A stretch of 64,000 nt of DNA from an uncultured Lachnospiraceae bacterium (GTDB taxonomy: Bacteria; Bacillota; Clostridia; Lachnospirales; Lachnospiraceae), in contig CABUPO010000008.1 in NCBI GenBank assembly GCA_902493385.1, positions 62,001-126,000 on the forward strand, written 5' to 3'. The position numbers were made by a program, and so were the translations under genes. The notes beneath the pieces were generated by a model, which was not told where the DNA came from, made no database searches, and worked only from the letters and a program-made list of their open reading frames with translations. The first letter of the stretch is position 1, and every line of letters starts with the position of its first letter. Shown here piece after piece: positions 34,539 through 43,790 of the stretch.

Positions 34539-35144
34539 ATGAACCATACTATACTATACATTATTGCGGGATATCTGTCAGGCAGCATACTGTCTGCACG
34601 CATATGCTCTGCAATTTTTAAGAAAGAAATATTATTATACAGCAATGATAATAATCCCGGCGCAGCAAACGCTTTTACTTACGGCGGTTTTTCCTGCGGA
34701 ATATTGACTCTTTTTGGAGACATTTTAAAGGGCTTCCTGCCGGTATACTGTTATCTTCATACAGACGGTAATATATCGTTAAATCTTGCGCCTGTTTTGG
34801 CAGCGCCCGTTATAGGCCATATACTGCCTGTATTTTACCATTTTAAAGGCGGAAAGGGCATTGCCGTCACCTTCGGATGCCTTTTAGGCCTGTTCCCGGT
34901 TGCCACGCCGGCGCTTATACTTGCCGCAGCATTTATCTTTTTCTCACTTATAGTCCGCATTACGCCGCATTATTACAGAACGCTTGCGTCCTATGCTGCA
35001 GCTCTTATAATTATGTATTTTAAAGATGTATTTATGCCGGTATTAATCGGATTTTTAATAATACAGACAACGGTTACTATAAAGCTTGCTTTAAGCAAGG
35101 AGCCAAAAGAAAGGTTACAGGTCAGATTACTATGGATGCACTGA
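34539..35144 (+). CDS. plsY: PlsY-like acyl-phosphate:glycerol-3-phosphate acyltransferase
   Basis: 201 residues, four to five membrane segments. Motif 1 is YLSGSILSARI and motif 3 is HILPVFYHFKGGKGIAVTFG, as in PlsY. Motif 2, usually GSGNxGATN, reads SNDNNPGAANAFTYGG, a divergent form. PlsY acylates G3P at position 1 in the first step of phospholipid synthesis. The start at ATG 34539 has GAGGAG upstream; an earlier ATG (34503) has none. It overlaps the glycosyltransferase gene by 13 bases, suggesting a joint role in glycolipid synthesis. It may be a second, specialised PlsY. Confidence 0.75.
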   Translation: MNHTILYIIAGYLSGSILSARICSAIFKKEILLYSNDNNPGAANAFTYGGFSCGILTLFGDILKGFLPVYCYLHTDGNISLNLAPVLAAPVIGHILPVFYHFKGGKGIAVTFGCLLGLFPVATPALILAAAFIFFSLIVRITPHYYRTLASYAAALIIMYFKDVFMPVLIGFLIIQTTVTIKLALSKEPKERLQVRLLWMH

Positions 35145-36244
35145 TAATGTCATGCGGCACTGGCGGAGGGCATAATGCTGCGGGCGCGGCTATTGCAGAA
35201 GAACTGCGGCTTAGAGGCCATAATGCGACAATGATTAATCCATATTCATTATGCAGTAATAAAGCCGAACATATAATAGACAATATTTATATATCCATCG
35301 TGAAAACTTTTCCGGGCCTGTTCGGGCTGATATACAGGCTTGGCAATCTCTACCGCAGGCTTCCGTTTCAATCTCCCGTATATCATCTTAACAGGCTTAT
35401 GCAGAAAAATATACAGGCCTATCTTAAGGAGCATCCTGCCGATATTATTATAATGCCGCATCTGTTTCCCGCCGAAATAATTACCGCCATGAAAAATTCA
35501 GGTATTTATTCCGGAATATCCGTATTTGTCGCTACGGATTACACGTGTATTCCCTTTACAGAGGAAACTGACTGCGATTATTATATTATTCCTTCGGACG
35601 ATTTAAAGGATGAGTATATAAAACGCGGCGTTCCTGAGGAAAAGCTAATGCCCTTTGGAATACCCTGCCGTTCTGATTTCAGCGCTTCCTATTCCAAAGC
35701 AGACGCCAAAAAATCACTCGGACTTGACGAAAACAAAAAATATATTCTGATATCCGGCGGAAGTATGGGCGCCGGAAAAGTCAGCCTTGCAATTAAAATT
35801 CTGCACGATTTCTTCCGCCATGATAAAAGCGTATGCTTTATTGTAATCTGCGGCAGCAACAAAAAGCTTTATTCATATATTAACAGGCATTACAGCGACA
35901 ATGTAATTCCTGTGAAATTTACCCGCGACATTGCAAAATATATGAAGGCTTGCGATATATTTATTTCAAAACCCGGAGGACTGTCTTCAACAGAAGCTCT
36001 GGTTTCAGGCATACCGCTTATACACATATCGCCTATTCCCGGCTGCGAAACACATAATATGAATTATTTCAGCCAAAAAGGATACTGCGTTCCCGTAAAA
36101 AAAATATATAAAGAGCTTATACCTGCAATTAATTTGCTTCTTAACAGCAGCACGGATTTTGCAGCAGACAGGCCGCATGCTGACGCCACAAAAAATATAT
36201 GCAGCTTTTGCGAGAAGCTTGTCATGTCCAAAAAGCCTGATTGA
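35132..36244 (+). CDS. MGDG-synthase-like glycosyltransferase (UgtP/MurG family)
   Basis: 370 residues, GT28 family. The N-terminal domain starts MDALIMSCGTGGGHNAAG and continues IAEELRLRGHNATMI, as in monoglycosyldiacylglycerol synthases. TFPGLFGLIYRLGN and IIMPHLFPAEI follow. The C-terminal donor-binding half has the acceptor FISKPGGLSSTEALVSGIPL. It would add glucose from UDP-glucose to diacylglycerol, forming a membrane glycolipid and lipoteichoic-acid anchor. Translation is probably coupled to the PlsY-like gene, which it overlaps. Confidence 0.85.
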   Translation: MDALIMSCGTGGGHNAAGAAIAEELRLRGHNATMINPYSLCSNKAEHIIDNIYISIVKTFPGLFGLIYRLGNLYRRLPFQSPVYHLNRLMQKNIQAYLKEHPADIIIMPHLFPAEIITAMKNSGIYSGISVFVATDYTCIPFTEETDCDYYIIPSDDLKDEYIKRGVPEEKLMPFGIPCRSDFSASYSKADAKKSLGLDENKKYILISGGSMGAGKVSLAIKILHDFFRHDKSVCFIVICGSNKKLYSYINRHYSDNVIPVKFTRDIAKYMKACDIFISKPGGLSSTEALVSGIPLIHISPIPGCETHNMNYFSQKGYCVPVKKIYKELIPAINLLLNSSTDFAADRPHADATKNICSFCEKLVMSKKPD

Positions 36245-36311
36245 CAACGGCTCCAATTTAAATTAGAATTACTCACAGCAAAAGTTACACTGGCAAGGAG
36301 ATTTATTATTA

Positions 36312-37160
36312 ATGATACGTGATATTTTAGAAAAAAAAGAGCTTATATGCTCGCTTGAGGTTTTCCCTCCGAAAAAAACAGACGATGTACACATAGTATA
36401 TAAAGCAATAGATGAAATGAAACCAGTTGAGCCTGATTTTATAAGCGTAACTTATGGCGCAGGCGGCGGAACAAGTAAAGAGACTCTTGCGATAGCGTCA
36501 TACATATATAACGAATGCGGTATTGAATCGCTTGCACATCTTACGTGCGCTTCGCTCACAAAGGACCAGCTGGAAGCTTACATAAGACAAATGAATGAAT
36601 ACGGTCTTACCAATATACTGGCGCTCAGAGGCGATAAACCGCGCGGTATGAGTGACGATGAGTTTGACAGCAGATATTATAAGCATGCTTCAGACCTCGT
36701 TTCTGCCATAGATAAAAGCTTCTTTATTGCCGGTGCATGTTATCCTGAAAAGCACCCCGATTCAGCCACCCTTACTGAAGACATCGAAAATCTCAAAAAG
36801 AAAATAGACGCCGGCGTATCAATGCTTACCTCACAGCTTTTCTTCGACAACGAAAAATTCTACAGGTTTCTTGATATGACGGATAAGGCAGGAATTCATA
36901 TACCTATACTTGCAGGAATTATGCCGATTACTACTGCAAATCAGATTACTACAATGATAGAATTATCAAATGCATCCATTCCGTCTGAGCTTACAGACAG
37001 AATCAACCGGTACCGCAGCAACCCTGATGACCTGAAAAAAGCCGGTATTGAATATGCGGTAATGCAGAAGCTTGACCTCATTAAACACGGAGTAAAGGGT
37101 ATTCATCTTTACGCAATGAACAAGCCCTGGATTGCAAAAGAATTTTTTGCAGCTGACTAA
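36312..37160 (+). CDS. metF: Methylenetetrahydrofolate reductase
   Basis: 282 residues, the short bacterial form. Motifs: LEVFPPKKTDD, DFISVTYGAGGG, SLAHLTCAS, NILALRGDKPRG, ACYPEKHPDS, TQLFFDNEKFYRF (as TSQLFFDNEKFYRFL), and IPILAGIMPI. It reduces methylene-THF to methyl-THF for methionine and, in acetogens, the Wood-Ljungdahl route. AAGGAG precedes the ATG. A small membrane protein follows after 13 bases. No Wood-Ljungdahl genes or S-box riboswitch are seen in the short upstream gap. Confidence 0.95.
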   Translation: MIRDILEKKELICSLEVFPPKKTDDVHIVYKAIDEMKPVEPDFISVTYGAGGGTSKETLAIASYIYNECGIESLAHLTCASLTKDQLEAYIRQMNEYGLTNILALRGDKPRGMSDDEFDSRYYKHASDLVSAIDKSFFIAGACYPEKHPDSATLTEDIENLKKKIDAGVSMLTSQLFFDNEKFYRFLDMTDKAGIHIPILAGIMPITTANQITTMIELSNASIPSELTDRINRYRSNPDDLKKAGIEYAVMQKLDLIKHGVKGIHLYAMNKPWIAKEFFAAD

Positions 37161-37173
37161 AGGAGAATTAATT

Positions 37174-37425
37174 ATGAAAAAAATTACAGCTATTATCGGA
37201 ATAGTAATACTATGCGGATTATATATCGCCACACTAATAGCTGCGTTATTTACTTCACCGCAGGCCCCGCAGCTTTTTAAGGCGTGCGTATATGCAACAA
37301 TTGCGGTACCTGTAATGTTCTATGCATATCTTCTTATGTACAGGATATTAAAAAAGAAGGCTGACGATTCAAAATATGAAGCGCCCGATGAAGAAGGCGA
37401 AACAGACGATAAAGAAGCAGAGTAG
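37174..37425 (+). CDS. Small membrane protein downstream of metF
   Basis: 83 residues. Two hydrophobic segments (about 5-25 and 35-55) are followed by an acidic tail ending DEEGETDDKEAE. AAAGGAG lies before ATG 37174; it starts 13 bases after metF, so the two are one unit. No known domain. Its stop codon lies inside a palindromic terminator and abuts the stop of the convergent rarA gene. Confidence 0.7.
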   Translation: MKKITAIIGIVILCGLYIATLIAALFTSPQAPQLFKACVYATIAVPVMFYAYLLMYRILKKKADDSKYEAPDEEGETDDKEAE

Positions 37426-37447
37426 CTACTCCGCTTCTTCTTTTATC
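37408..37447. terminator. Shared bidirectional terminator carrying two stop codons
   Basis: A nearly perfect palindrome: GATAAA, GAAGC, then GAGTAGCTACTC in the centre, then GCTTC and TTTTATC. The centre TAGCTA supplies the TAG of the plus-strand small membrane gene and, read backwards, the TAG of rarA. T-rich ends on both sides allow action in both directions. The two genes therefore share terminator bases with their last codons. Confidence 0.75.
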
Positions 37448-38751
37448 CTCTTAAGATATTCTTTCTGTACCTTTTCGTATCCGTTGTCCGAAGGCTCATA
37501 AAAAACTTTTCCTGCATGTACGTCAGGAAGATACTGCTGCTTGACATAATGATTTTTATAATTATGAGCATACTTATAATCTATTCCGTGCCCAAGCTTT
37601 TCAGCTCCTTTATAATGTGCGTCCATAAGATAAGGCGGCACTGTCGCGCCAGTATCGTTAAGCGCAGTATTCATTGCTTCATCTATCGCCATAATTGCCG
37701 AATTGCTTTTTGGCGCGCATGCTACATATGACGCCGCCTGTGCAAGAATAATCCTTGCTTCGGGCATTCCAAGCATCTTTACGGCCTGTGCCGCTGACAC
37801 CGCAACAACAAGCGCATTCGGGTCTGCATTCGACACGTCCTCCGACGCGCATATCATTATTCTTCTGGCAATAAACATAATATCTTCTCCTGCATTAAGC
37901 ATTCGGGCAAGATAATATACCGCCGCATCTGGATCGGACCCTCTCATGCTCTTAATAAATGCAGATATTGTATCGTAATGGTTATCACCCTGTTTGTCAT
38001 AACGCAGCACCTTTTTCTGAATACATTCGGAAGCAATCTCAATAGTAATGTGTATTTTTCCATCAGAAGAAGGCTTTGTTGTAAGCACGCCAAGCTCTAC
38101 TGCATTAAGAGCGTTTCTTGCGTCTCCGTCAGCCATTTCGGACAGAAACGCAAGAGCATCATCATCAATAACAGCATTATATACGCCCATTCCTTTTTCC
38201 TTATCGCTAAGCGCGCGTTTAATGAGTATCTTAATATCATCTGGTGAAAGCGGCTTAAGTTCAAATAACTGCGACCTTGAAAGAAGCGCGCCGTTTACTT
38301 CAAAAAAAGGATTCTCAGTTGTCGCTCCTATAAGAACTATCGTCCCATCCTCCACATAAGGCAGCAGATAATCCTGCTGGCTTTTATTAAAACGATGTAT
38401 CTCGTCCACAAATAAAATAGTCTTGCGGCCATACATCGATTGATTATCCTGCGCCGTTTTAATAACGTCTTCCATATCCTTCTTGCCGGACGCCGTAGCG
38501 TTAATCTGCTTAAATTCTGCTTTTGCAGCTCCCGCAACCACTTTTGCAAGAGTGGTCTTTCCTGTTCCCGGAGGCCCGTAAAATATAACAGAGCTCAGCT
38601 TATCAGCCTTAATTGCACGGTACAGCAGCTTATCACGTCCTATAATATGCTGCTGCCCTACGACGTCTTCAAGAATCTGCGGTCTCATTCTTGAAGCAAG
38701 CGGAGCTTCTTTTTCCTTTTGCTTTTCTCCCATATATTCAAATAAATCCAT
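37426..38751 (-). CDS. rarA: Replication-associated recombination protein RarA (MgsA)
   Basis: 441 residues, AAA+ family. Walker A is GPPGTGKTTLAKV, Walker B LFVDEIHRFNKSQQD, sensor 1 IGATTENPFFEV, and the arginine finger region ALLSRSQLFEL; the helical and C-terminal oligomerisation domain follows, with MRGSDPDAAVYYLARML as a typical MgsA segment. It acts on stalled replication forks. The gene begins just two bases after the yigZ stop and forms an operon with it. Confidence 0.94.
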   Translation of the reverse strand: MDLFEYMGEKQKEKEAPLASRMRPQILEDVVGQQHIIGRDKLLYRAIKADKLSSVIFYGPPGTGKTTLAKVVAGAAKAEFKQINATASGKKDMEDVIKTAQDNQSMYGRKTILFVDEIHRFNKSQQDYLLPYVEDGTIVLIGATTENPFFEVNGALLSRSQLFELKPLSPDDIKILIKRALSDKEKGMGVYNAVIDDDALAFLSEMADGDARNALNAVELGVLTTKPSSDGKIHITIEIASECIQKKVLRYDKQGDNHYDTISAFIKSMRGSDPDAAVYYLARMLNAGEDIMFIARRIMICASEDVSNADPNALVVAVSAAQAVKMLGMPEARIILAQAASYVACAPKSNSAIMAIDEAMNTALNDTGATVPPYLMDAHYKGAEKLGHGIDYKYAHNYKNHYVKQQYLPDVHAGKVFYEPSDNGYEKVQKEYLKRIKEEAE

Positions 38752-38753
38752 TA

Positions 38754-39443
38754 TTATTCATCACCTTTATCAAAGCCTTCTTCACTCTCTGACAGGATAT
38801 GTACATTCCCATCCTCTGATATTCCGTACCATACCGTACATTCCTTTTTAAGAACCGCCTGTGCAGACGTTGCTTCCATAAGCTTCTCACAGAAAGCTTT
38901 CTCATTTTCTGTCTGTACAAGCATTATAAATATAACCTTGTCGCCATATACCGTATCAAGCGTAATAACTCCAAGCGACTGCGCCGTATACTGGATTTTA
39001 CCCATAAACGTATAATCAACCGTTATCATATACTTATATGCGCTCTTCTTCTCAATTATATCGGACGCATAAAGCCCCTCTCTGACCGCCGCCTGATACG
39101 CTCTTATCAGCCCTCCGGTTCCAAGAAGCACTCCCCCAAAATATCTTGTAACTACCACAAGAACATTGCACAGACGCTCTCCTGACAGTATATCAAGCAT
39201 AGGCCTGCCCGCCGTTCCCTGGGGCTCTCCGTCGTCGCTGCATCTGCGGGTCTGCATATCGTCTCCGACTATATAAGCGTAACAGTTATGCCTTGCATCC
39301 CAGTACTGTTTTTTTAATTTTCCTATAATCTCTTCTGCCTCATCTGCTGTCTCTACCGGATACACATTGGCAATAAAGCGTGATTTTTTTTCAACTATCT
39401 CACCGCTGCCGCCTTTAAACACTACTTTATACGATTCATTCAT
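38754..39443 (-). CDS. YigZ/IMPACT family protein
   Basis: 229 residues. The N-terminal IMPACT domain is clear: KKSRFIANVYPVETADEAEE, HNCYAYIVGD, RCSDDGEPQGTAGRPMLD, and VVVTRYFGGVLLGTGGLIRA. A C-terminal ferredoxin-like domain (DUF1949) follows. The family is widespread with no firmly fixed role (linked to translation regulation in eukaryotes). ATG 39443 has GGGAG seven bases upstream; the open frame extends to 39488 without such a signal. It is two bases before rarA. Confidence 0.88.
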   Translation of the reverse strand: MNESYKVVFKGGSGEIVEKKSRFIANVYPVETADEAEEIIGKLKKQYWDARHNCYAYIVGDDMQTRRCSDDGEPQGTAGRPMLDILSGERLCNVLVVVTRYFGGVLLGTGGLIRAYQAAVREGLYASDIIEKKSAYKYMITVDYTFMGKIQYTAQSLGVITLDTVYGDKVIFIMLVQTENEKAFCEKLMEATSAQAVLKKECTVWYGISEDGNVHILSESEEGFDKGDE

Positions 39444-39498
39444 AAAGCATCTCCCTGATGCAATTATAATATAATCCCGTATATTCATGCAAGTTTAT

Positions 39499-39527
39499 TT
39501 GCCATATTACAATTCTTTTGTTATAAT
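39499..39527 (+). promoter_or_regulatory. Promoter of the class A PBP gene
   Basis: TTGCCA (39499-39504) and TATAAT (39522-39527) separated by 17 bases; the gene starts about 33 bases after the -10 box. A good sigma-A match in a short divergent intergenic region with yigZ. Confidence 0.75.
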
Positions 39528-39560
39528 TAGATTTAATGTAAATTATGAAAGGCACGCATC

Positions 39561-41960
39561 ATGGACTACAGAAAGAAATCTACATTAGCAGAACTTAACA
39601 GGCTTACCTCTCCCGGCAGGAAGGTTTCCTCAAAGCTGAATGTATGGACGTTCAGGCTTGTTTTAGTTATGTTTCTATCTATAGTTCTTTGCGGCACAAT
39701 GGCAGTGCTCGGCGTCTGTAAAGGAATAATCGACACCGCCCCTGACATAGATACAATAGACGTTTCTCCTGAAGGATACTCTACTAAAATATACGATACG
39801 GACGGCAATGTTACACAGACCCTCGTAGGCCAGAATGCCAACCGTATATACGTGACACTTGATAAAATACCCGCATGTGTACAGAATGCATTTATTGCAA
39901 TCGAAGACTCACGTTTCAGACAGCATAACGGCATAGACGTAAAGGGTATTATACGTGCCGCAGTAAACACAATTACTAACAGGGATTTAAGTCAGGGCGC
40001 AAGTACAATTACGCAGCAGCTTCTGAAAAACACAGTGTTTGAAGGAGGCTCTGAGAACACAGACATTGCTAAGATAAAGCGTAAAATACAGGAGCAGTAT
40101 CTTGCGGTGCAGCTTGAGACAAAGCTTGATAAAGACACAATACTTGAATACTATCTGAATACAATTAATCTTGGACAGAATACTCTTGGCGTACAGGCGG
40201 CTTCGCAGCGGTATTTCGGCAAAGACGTAAGCGAGCTTACAATTTCAGAGGCGGCAGTTATTGCAGGCATTACCAAGAATCCTTCCGGCAATAATCCAAT
40301 ATCTTATCCGGAGAATAATCAGGACAGACGCTCCTACGTTTTAAAATACATGAAAGAGCAGGGCTTTATAAATGAAGCAGAATATAACGAGGCTCTTTCG
40401 GATAATGTATACGACAGAATTGCAGAATATAATGAAACATATATTTCAGCAAAAGGTAATGAACAGACTTCATCATATTTTAACGACGCGCTTTTTGAAC
40501 AGGTGCTTAACGACCTGAAGGTTGAGCTTGGATATACGGAGACTCAGGCATATAACGCATTATACCGTGCGGGTCTCAAAATATATTCAACCCAGGACCG
40601 TGAGATACAGGATATATGCGATGAAGTAACAAACGATTCCTCTTATTATCCGGCTAATTCAGAATACCAGCTTTCATACCAGCTTTCGGTTATATCTGCC
40701 GACGGTACGGAAACCAATTATAACGAACAGACTCTTAAGGCATACTTTTTAGAACAAAATCCTTCTTTCGATATATACTTTAAGGACAAAAAATCTGCGA
40801 AGCCTTATATTAAAAAGTACAGGAAAAGTGTAGTCAAAGATACCGATACCATTACCGGCGAGAACATTAATTATATTATACAGCCTCAGGTGTCATTTGT
40901 ACTTATGGACCAGCGCAGCGGACATGTCCTTGCACTTGTAGGAGGACGCGGAAAGAAGACCGGAGCGCGTACGCTTAACCGTGCTTCAGGCTCCTTAAGA
41001 CAGCCTGGTTCGACCTTCAAGATACTTTCAACATATCTTCCTGCGTTCGATACCGCCGGACTTACCCTTGCTTCCACAGAGATTGACGAAAAATATTTTT
41101 ATCCGGGAACCAGGGTACAGGTTCATAACTGGTCAGGCAATGCGTACAAAGGAAAGACAACGCTTCGCGAAGGCATATACAATTCAATGAACGTAGTAAC
41201 AGTAAAAACCCTTGAAAAAATAACCCCTAAGGTTGCTTACGACTATCTTATTAATCTTGGAATTACTACTCTTGTGAACAGCAGGATTGACAGCTCAGGC
41301 AAGGTATTCAGCGATATACAGCTTCCTATGGCTCTCGGCGGCCTTACGGACGGCGTAACTAATCTTGAGCTTACGGCGGCGTACGCTTCTATAGCCAATA
41401 ACGGAGTATATACCGAACCGGTGCTTTACACCAGAATACTTGACCATGACGGCAATATCCTGATTGATAAAACTCCTGTAACAAGGCAGGTATTTAAAGA
41501 TTCCACAGCATATCTTCTTACAAGCGCAATGGAGGATGTAATAAGCATCGGAACCGGTACCGCCGCCAAATTCACTGGCATCAATATGCCAGCCGCCGGA
41601 AAAACCGGTACGACGTCCAAAGACATCGACTTATGGTTTGAAGGCTTTACTCCTTATTACACCGCCGGAATATGGGGCGGCTGGGATTTGAACAAGAATC
41701 AGGAAAACACAACATACCATAAAATCATATGGAAAACCATAATGGAACGCGTCCATACCAAAAAGAATCTTGAAAAGAAAGAATTTGAAGTTCCTGATTC
41801 AGTAAGCAAAGTTTCCATATGCAGCGCATGCGGAAAGCTTGCTACCCCCGGCGTATGCAATACGTATGGTTCTGAAAAAACAGAATATTTTGCAAAAGAT
41901 ACAATTCCAAAAGAATATTGCAGCTGCCATCAGGCCGCCGCAATAATAAATAAGCAGTAA
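39561..41960 (+). CDS. Class A penicillin-binding protein (transglycosylase/transpeptidase)
   Basis: 799 residues. An N-terminal transmembrane segment (about 28-53), then a GT51 transglycosylase with AIEDSRFRQHNGID (catalytic Glu), STITQQLLKN and LNTINLGQNTLG; then the transpeptidase with the catalytic serine in QPGSTFK, SMN in IYNSMNVVTVKT, and GKTGTTS. It polymerises and cross-links peptidoglycan. The C-terminus has a small four-cysteine-plus tail (CSACGKL...CNTYG...YCSCH), typical of Clostridia PBP1A. A terminator stem just after the gene reaches into the opposite ygiQ gene. Confidence 0.94.
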   Translation: MDYRKKSTLAELNRLTSPGRKVSSKLNVWTFRLVLVMFLSIVLCGTMAVLGVCKGIIDTAPDIDTIDVSPEGYSTKIYDTDGNVTQTLVGQNANRIYVTLDKIPACVQNAFIAIEDSRFRQHNGIDVKGIIRAAVNTITNRDLSQGASTITQQLLKNTVFEGGSENTDIAKIKRKIQEQYLAVQLETKLDKDTILEYYLNTINLGQNTLGVQAASQRYFGKDVSELTISEAAVIAGITKNPSGNNPISYPENNQDRRSYVLKYMKEQGFINEAEYNEALSDNVYDRIAEYNETYISAKGNEQTSSYFNDALFEQVLNDLKVELGYTETQAYNALYRAGLKIYSTQDREIQDICDEVTNDSSYYPANSEYQLSYQLSVISADGTETNYNEQTLKAYFLEQNPSFDIYFKDKKSAKPYIKKYRKSVVKDTDTITGENINYIIQPQVSFVLMDQRSGHVLALVGGRGKKTGARTLNRASGSLRQPGSTFKILSTYLPAFDTAGLTLASTEIDEKYFYPGTRVQVHNWSGNAYKGKTTLREGIYNSMNVVTVKTLEKITPKVAYDYLINLGITTLVNSRIDSSGKVFSDIQLPMALGGLTDGVTNLELTAAYASIANNGVYTEPVLYTRILDHDGNILIDKTPVTRQVFKDSTAYLLTSAMEDVISIGTGTAAKFTGINMPAAGKTGTTSKDIDLWFEGFTPYYTAGIWGGWDLNKNQENTTYHKIIWKTIMERVHTKKNLEKKEFEVPDSVSKVSICSACGKLATPGVCNTYGSEKTEYFAKDTIPKEYCSCHQAAAIINKQ

Positions 41961-41975
41961 AATTATATATTTTAT

Positions 41976-42019
41976 AAATGTCTGAATTACCTCTTCTTTG
42001 GTCTTATCAGACATTTTTT
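41976..42019 (+). terminator. PBP terminator lying inside the 3' end of ygiQ
   Basis: Ten-pair perfect stem AAATGTCTGA (41976-41985) / TCAGACATTT (42007-42016), loop 21 bases, followed by six T. The loop and right arm are the last codons of the ygiQ gene on the opposite strand, so one stretch of DNA serves both. Confidence 0.8.
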
Positions 42020-43786
42020 CCCGTATCCGATGAGGTCTTTACGTCCACACTTTAACAACGCTTCTCTTACAAGCTCATAATTATCAGGACGCATATACTG
42101 GATAAGCGCCCTCTGCATTGCCTTTTCATGCGGATTCTTTGGCACGTATACCTGCTTCATGGTTCTTGGGTCAAGTCCTGTGTAATACATGCACGTTGAT
42201 ATTGTAGAAGGCGTCGGATAAAAATCCTGCACCTGTTCCGGCATATATCCAAGATCTCTTATATATTCGGCAAGCTTTACCGCGTCAGAAAGACGCGAGC
42301 CCGGATGCGACGACATAAAATACGGTATCACATACTGTTTTTTACCGGTACGTTTGTTAATTCTGTCAAATTTGCCTACAAACTTCTGATACACTGAATG
42401 CGGGGGTTTTCCCATACATTCAAGAACATCGTCAGATACATGCTCAGGAGCAGCTCTTAACTGTCCGCTTACATGATGCTTACACAATTCAGAGAGAAAT
42501 GCGTCGTTTTTTTCAGCCGCAACATAATCATATCTGATTCCCGACCTTACAAAAACCTTCTTTACACCCGGAATATTCCTTATTTCTTTAAGCAGCTTTA
42601 TATAATCGCTGTGGTCAACACGCACATTTTTACACATTGTTGGGAACAGGCATTGCCTGTCACTGCACACGCCGCGCGTAGTCTGTTTCTTACATGCCGG
42701 AAAACGAAAATCTGCCGTAGGCCCTCCTACATCATGGATATATCCTTTAAACTGCGCGTCTTTTGTCATCCTCACAGCTTCCTCTATAATAGATTCATGG
42801 CTTCTTGCCTGTATAATCCTGCCCTGATGAAATGTCAATGCACAGAAATTACAGCCGCCAAAGCAGCCCCTGTTGCTTGTTATACTGAATTTAACCTCAT
42901 CTATTGCCGCAACTCCGCCGTCCTTTTCGTACATCGGATGATAGGTATTCATATAACCGTATGTATAGACATCGTCAAATTCTCTTGTTGTAAGAGGATA
43001 CGCCGGTGGATTCTGTACAATACACACTTTATTCGGGTATTCTTCCACAAGTACATCAGCCGTAAACGGGTCGGTATTTTTGTACTGTGTATAAAAACTT
43101 CTCGCATAAGTTTTTTTACTCTGCACAATTTCTGTAAATGACGGAAGCCTCTTTGCTTCAGCCGGAACATTTTCTTTTTTGGTCCGGTATACTGTTCCGC
43201 GCACATATGTAATATCACCCACAGCTATACCGGCGTCGAGAGCCTCCGCAAGCTCTATGATAGAATGCTCGCCCATACCGTACATAAGTATATCTGCGCC
43301 GGAATCAAGAAGAACCGAACGCTTTACCTTATCAGACCAATAATCATAATGCCCCATACGCCTTAGGCTTGCCTCTATCCCTCCTATAAGTATAGGCGTT
43401 TTTTTGTAAGTCCTTCTTATAAGATTTCCATATACAACAACCGCATAATCAGGTCTTTTTCCTGTTTTGCCTCCCGGAGTATACGCATCAGTTTTCCTTC
43501 TCTTTCCCGCGACCGTATAATGGTTTACCATAGAATCCATATTGCCGGACGAAACTAAGAATGCAAGCCTTGGTTCGCCAAGTACAGTTATGCTTTTGTC
43601 GTCCTTCCAGTCCGGCTGTGCAATTACGCCTACCTTATAACCAAACGCTTCAAGCGTACGTGTTATTATTGCCATGCCAAAAGAAGGGTGGTCTACATAT
43701 GCATCACCTGAAATATATACAAAATCACACTGATTCCAGCCGCGTTTTTTCATATCCTCTTTTGAAACCGGCAAAAAATCATGCAT
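41987..43786 (-). CDS. YgiQ family radical SAM protein
   Basis: About 599 residues, the UPF0313 size. The Fe-S motif is NRGCFGGCNFCALTFHQG (C-x3-C-x2-C). Before it lies a cobalamin-binding-like N-terminal domain with LIGGIEASLRRMGHYDYWSD; afterwards come GYIHDVGGPTADFR, FVRSGIRYDYV and SSHPGSRLSDAV. The function of YgiQ is not established. ATG 43786, with GGAGGATGAGG upstream, is preferred over earlier in-frame codons that lie inside uvrC. It starts four bases after the uvrC stop. Confidence 0.9.
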   Translation of the reverse strand: MHDFLPVSKEDMKKRGWNQCDFVYISGDAYVDHPSFGMAIITRTLEAFGYKVGVIAQPDWKDDKSITVLGEPRLAFLVSSGNMDSMVNHYTVAGKRRKTDAYTPGGKTGKRPDYAVVVYGNLIRRTYKKTPILIGGIEASLRRMGHYDYWSDKVKRSVLLDSGADILMYGMGEHSIIELAEALDAGIAVGDITYVRGTVYRTKKENVPAEAKRLPSFTEIVQSKKTYARSFYTQYKNTDPFTADVLVEEYPNKVCIVQNPPAYPLTTREFDDVYTYGYMNTYHPMYEKDGGVAAIDEVKFSITSNRGCFGGCNFCALTFHQGRIIQARSHESIIEEAVRMTKDAQFKGYIHDVGGPTADFRFPACKKQTTRGVCSDRQCLFPTMCKNVRVDHSDYIKLLKEIRNIPGVKKVFVRSGIRYDYVAAEKNDAFLSELCKHHVSGQLRAAPEHVSDDVLECMGKPPHSVYQKFVGKFDRINKRTGKKQYVIPYFMSSHPGSRLSDAVKLAEYIRDLGYMPEQVQDFYPTPSTISTCMYYTGLDPRTMKQVYVPKNPHEKAMQRALIQYMRPDNYELVREALLKCGRKDLIGYGKKCLIRPKKR

Positions 43787-43790
43787 TACC

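Noticed and set aside
36245..36311. SAM riboswitch before metF
   Set aside because: The 67-base gap is too short and has no S-box or SMK motif.
42473..43141. A 222-codon plus-strand open frame
   Set aside because: It is antisense to ygiQ, rich in Cys, His and Ile from the opposite strand codon bias, and has no ribosome site.
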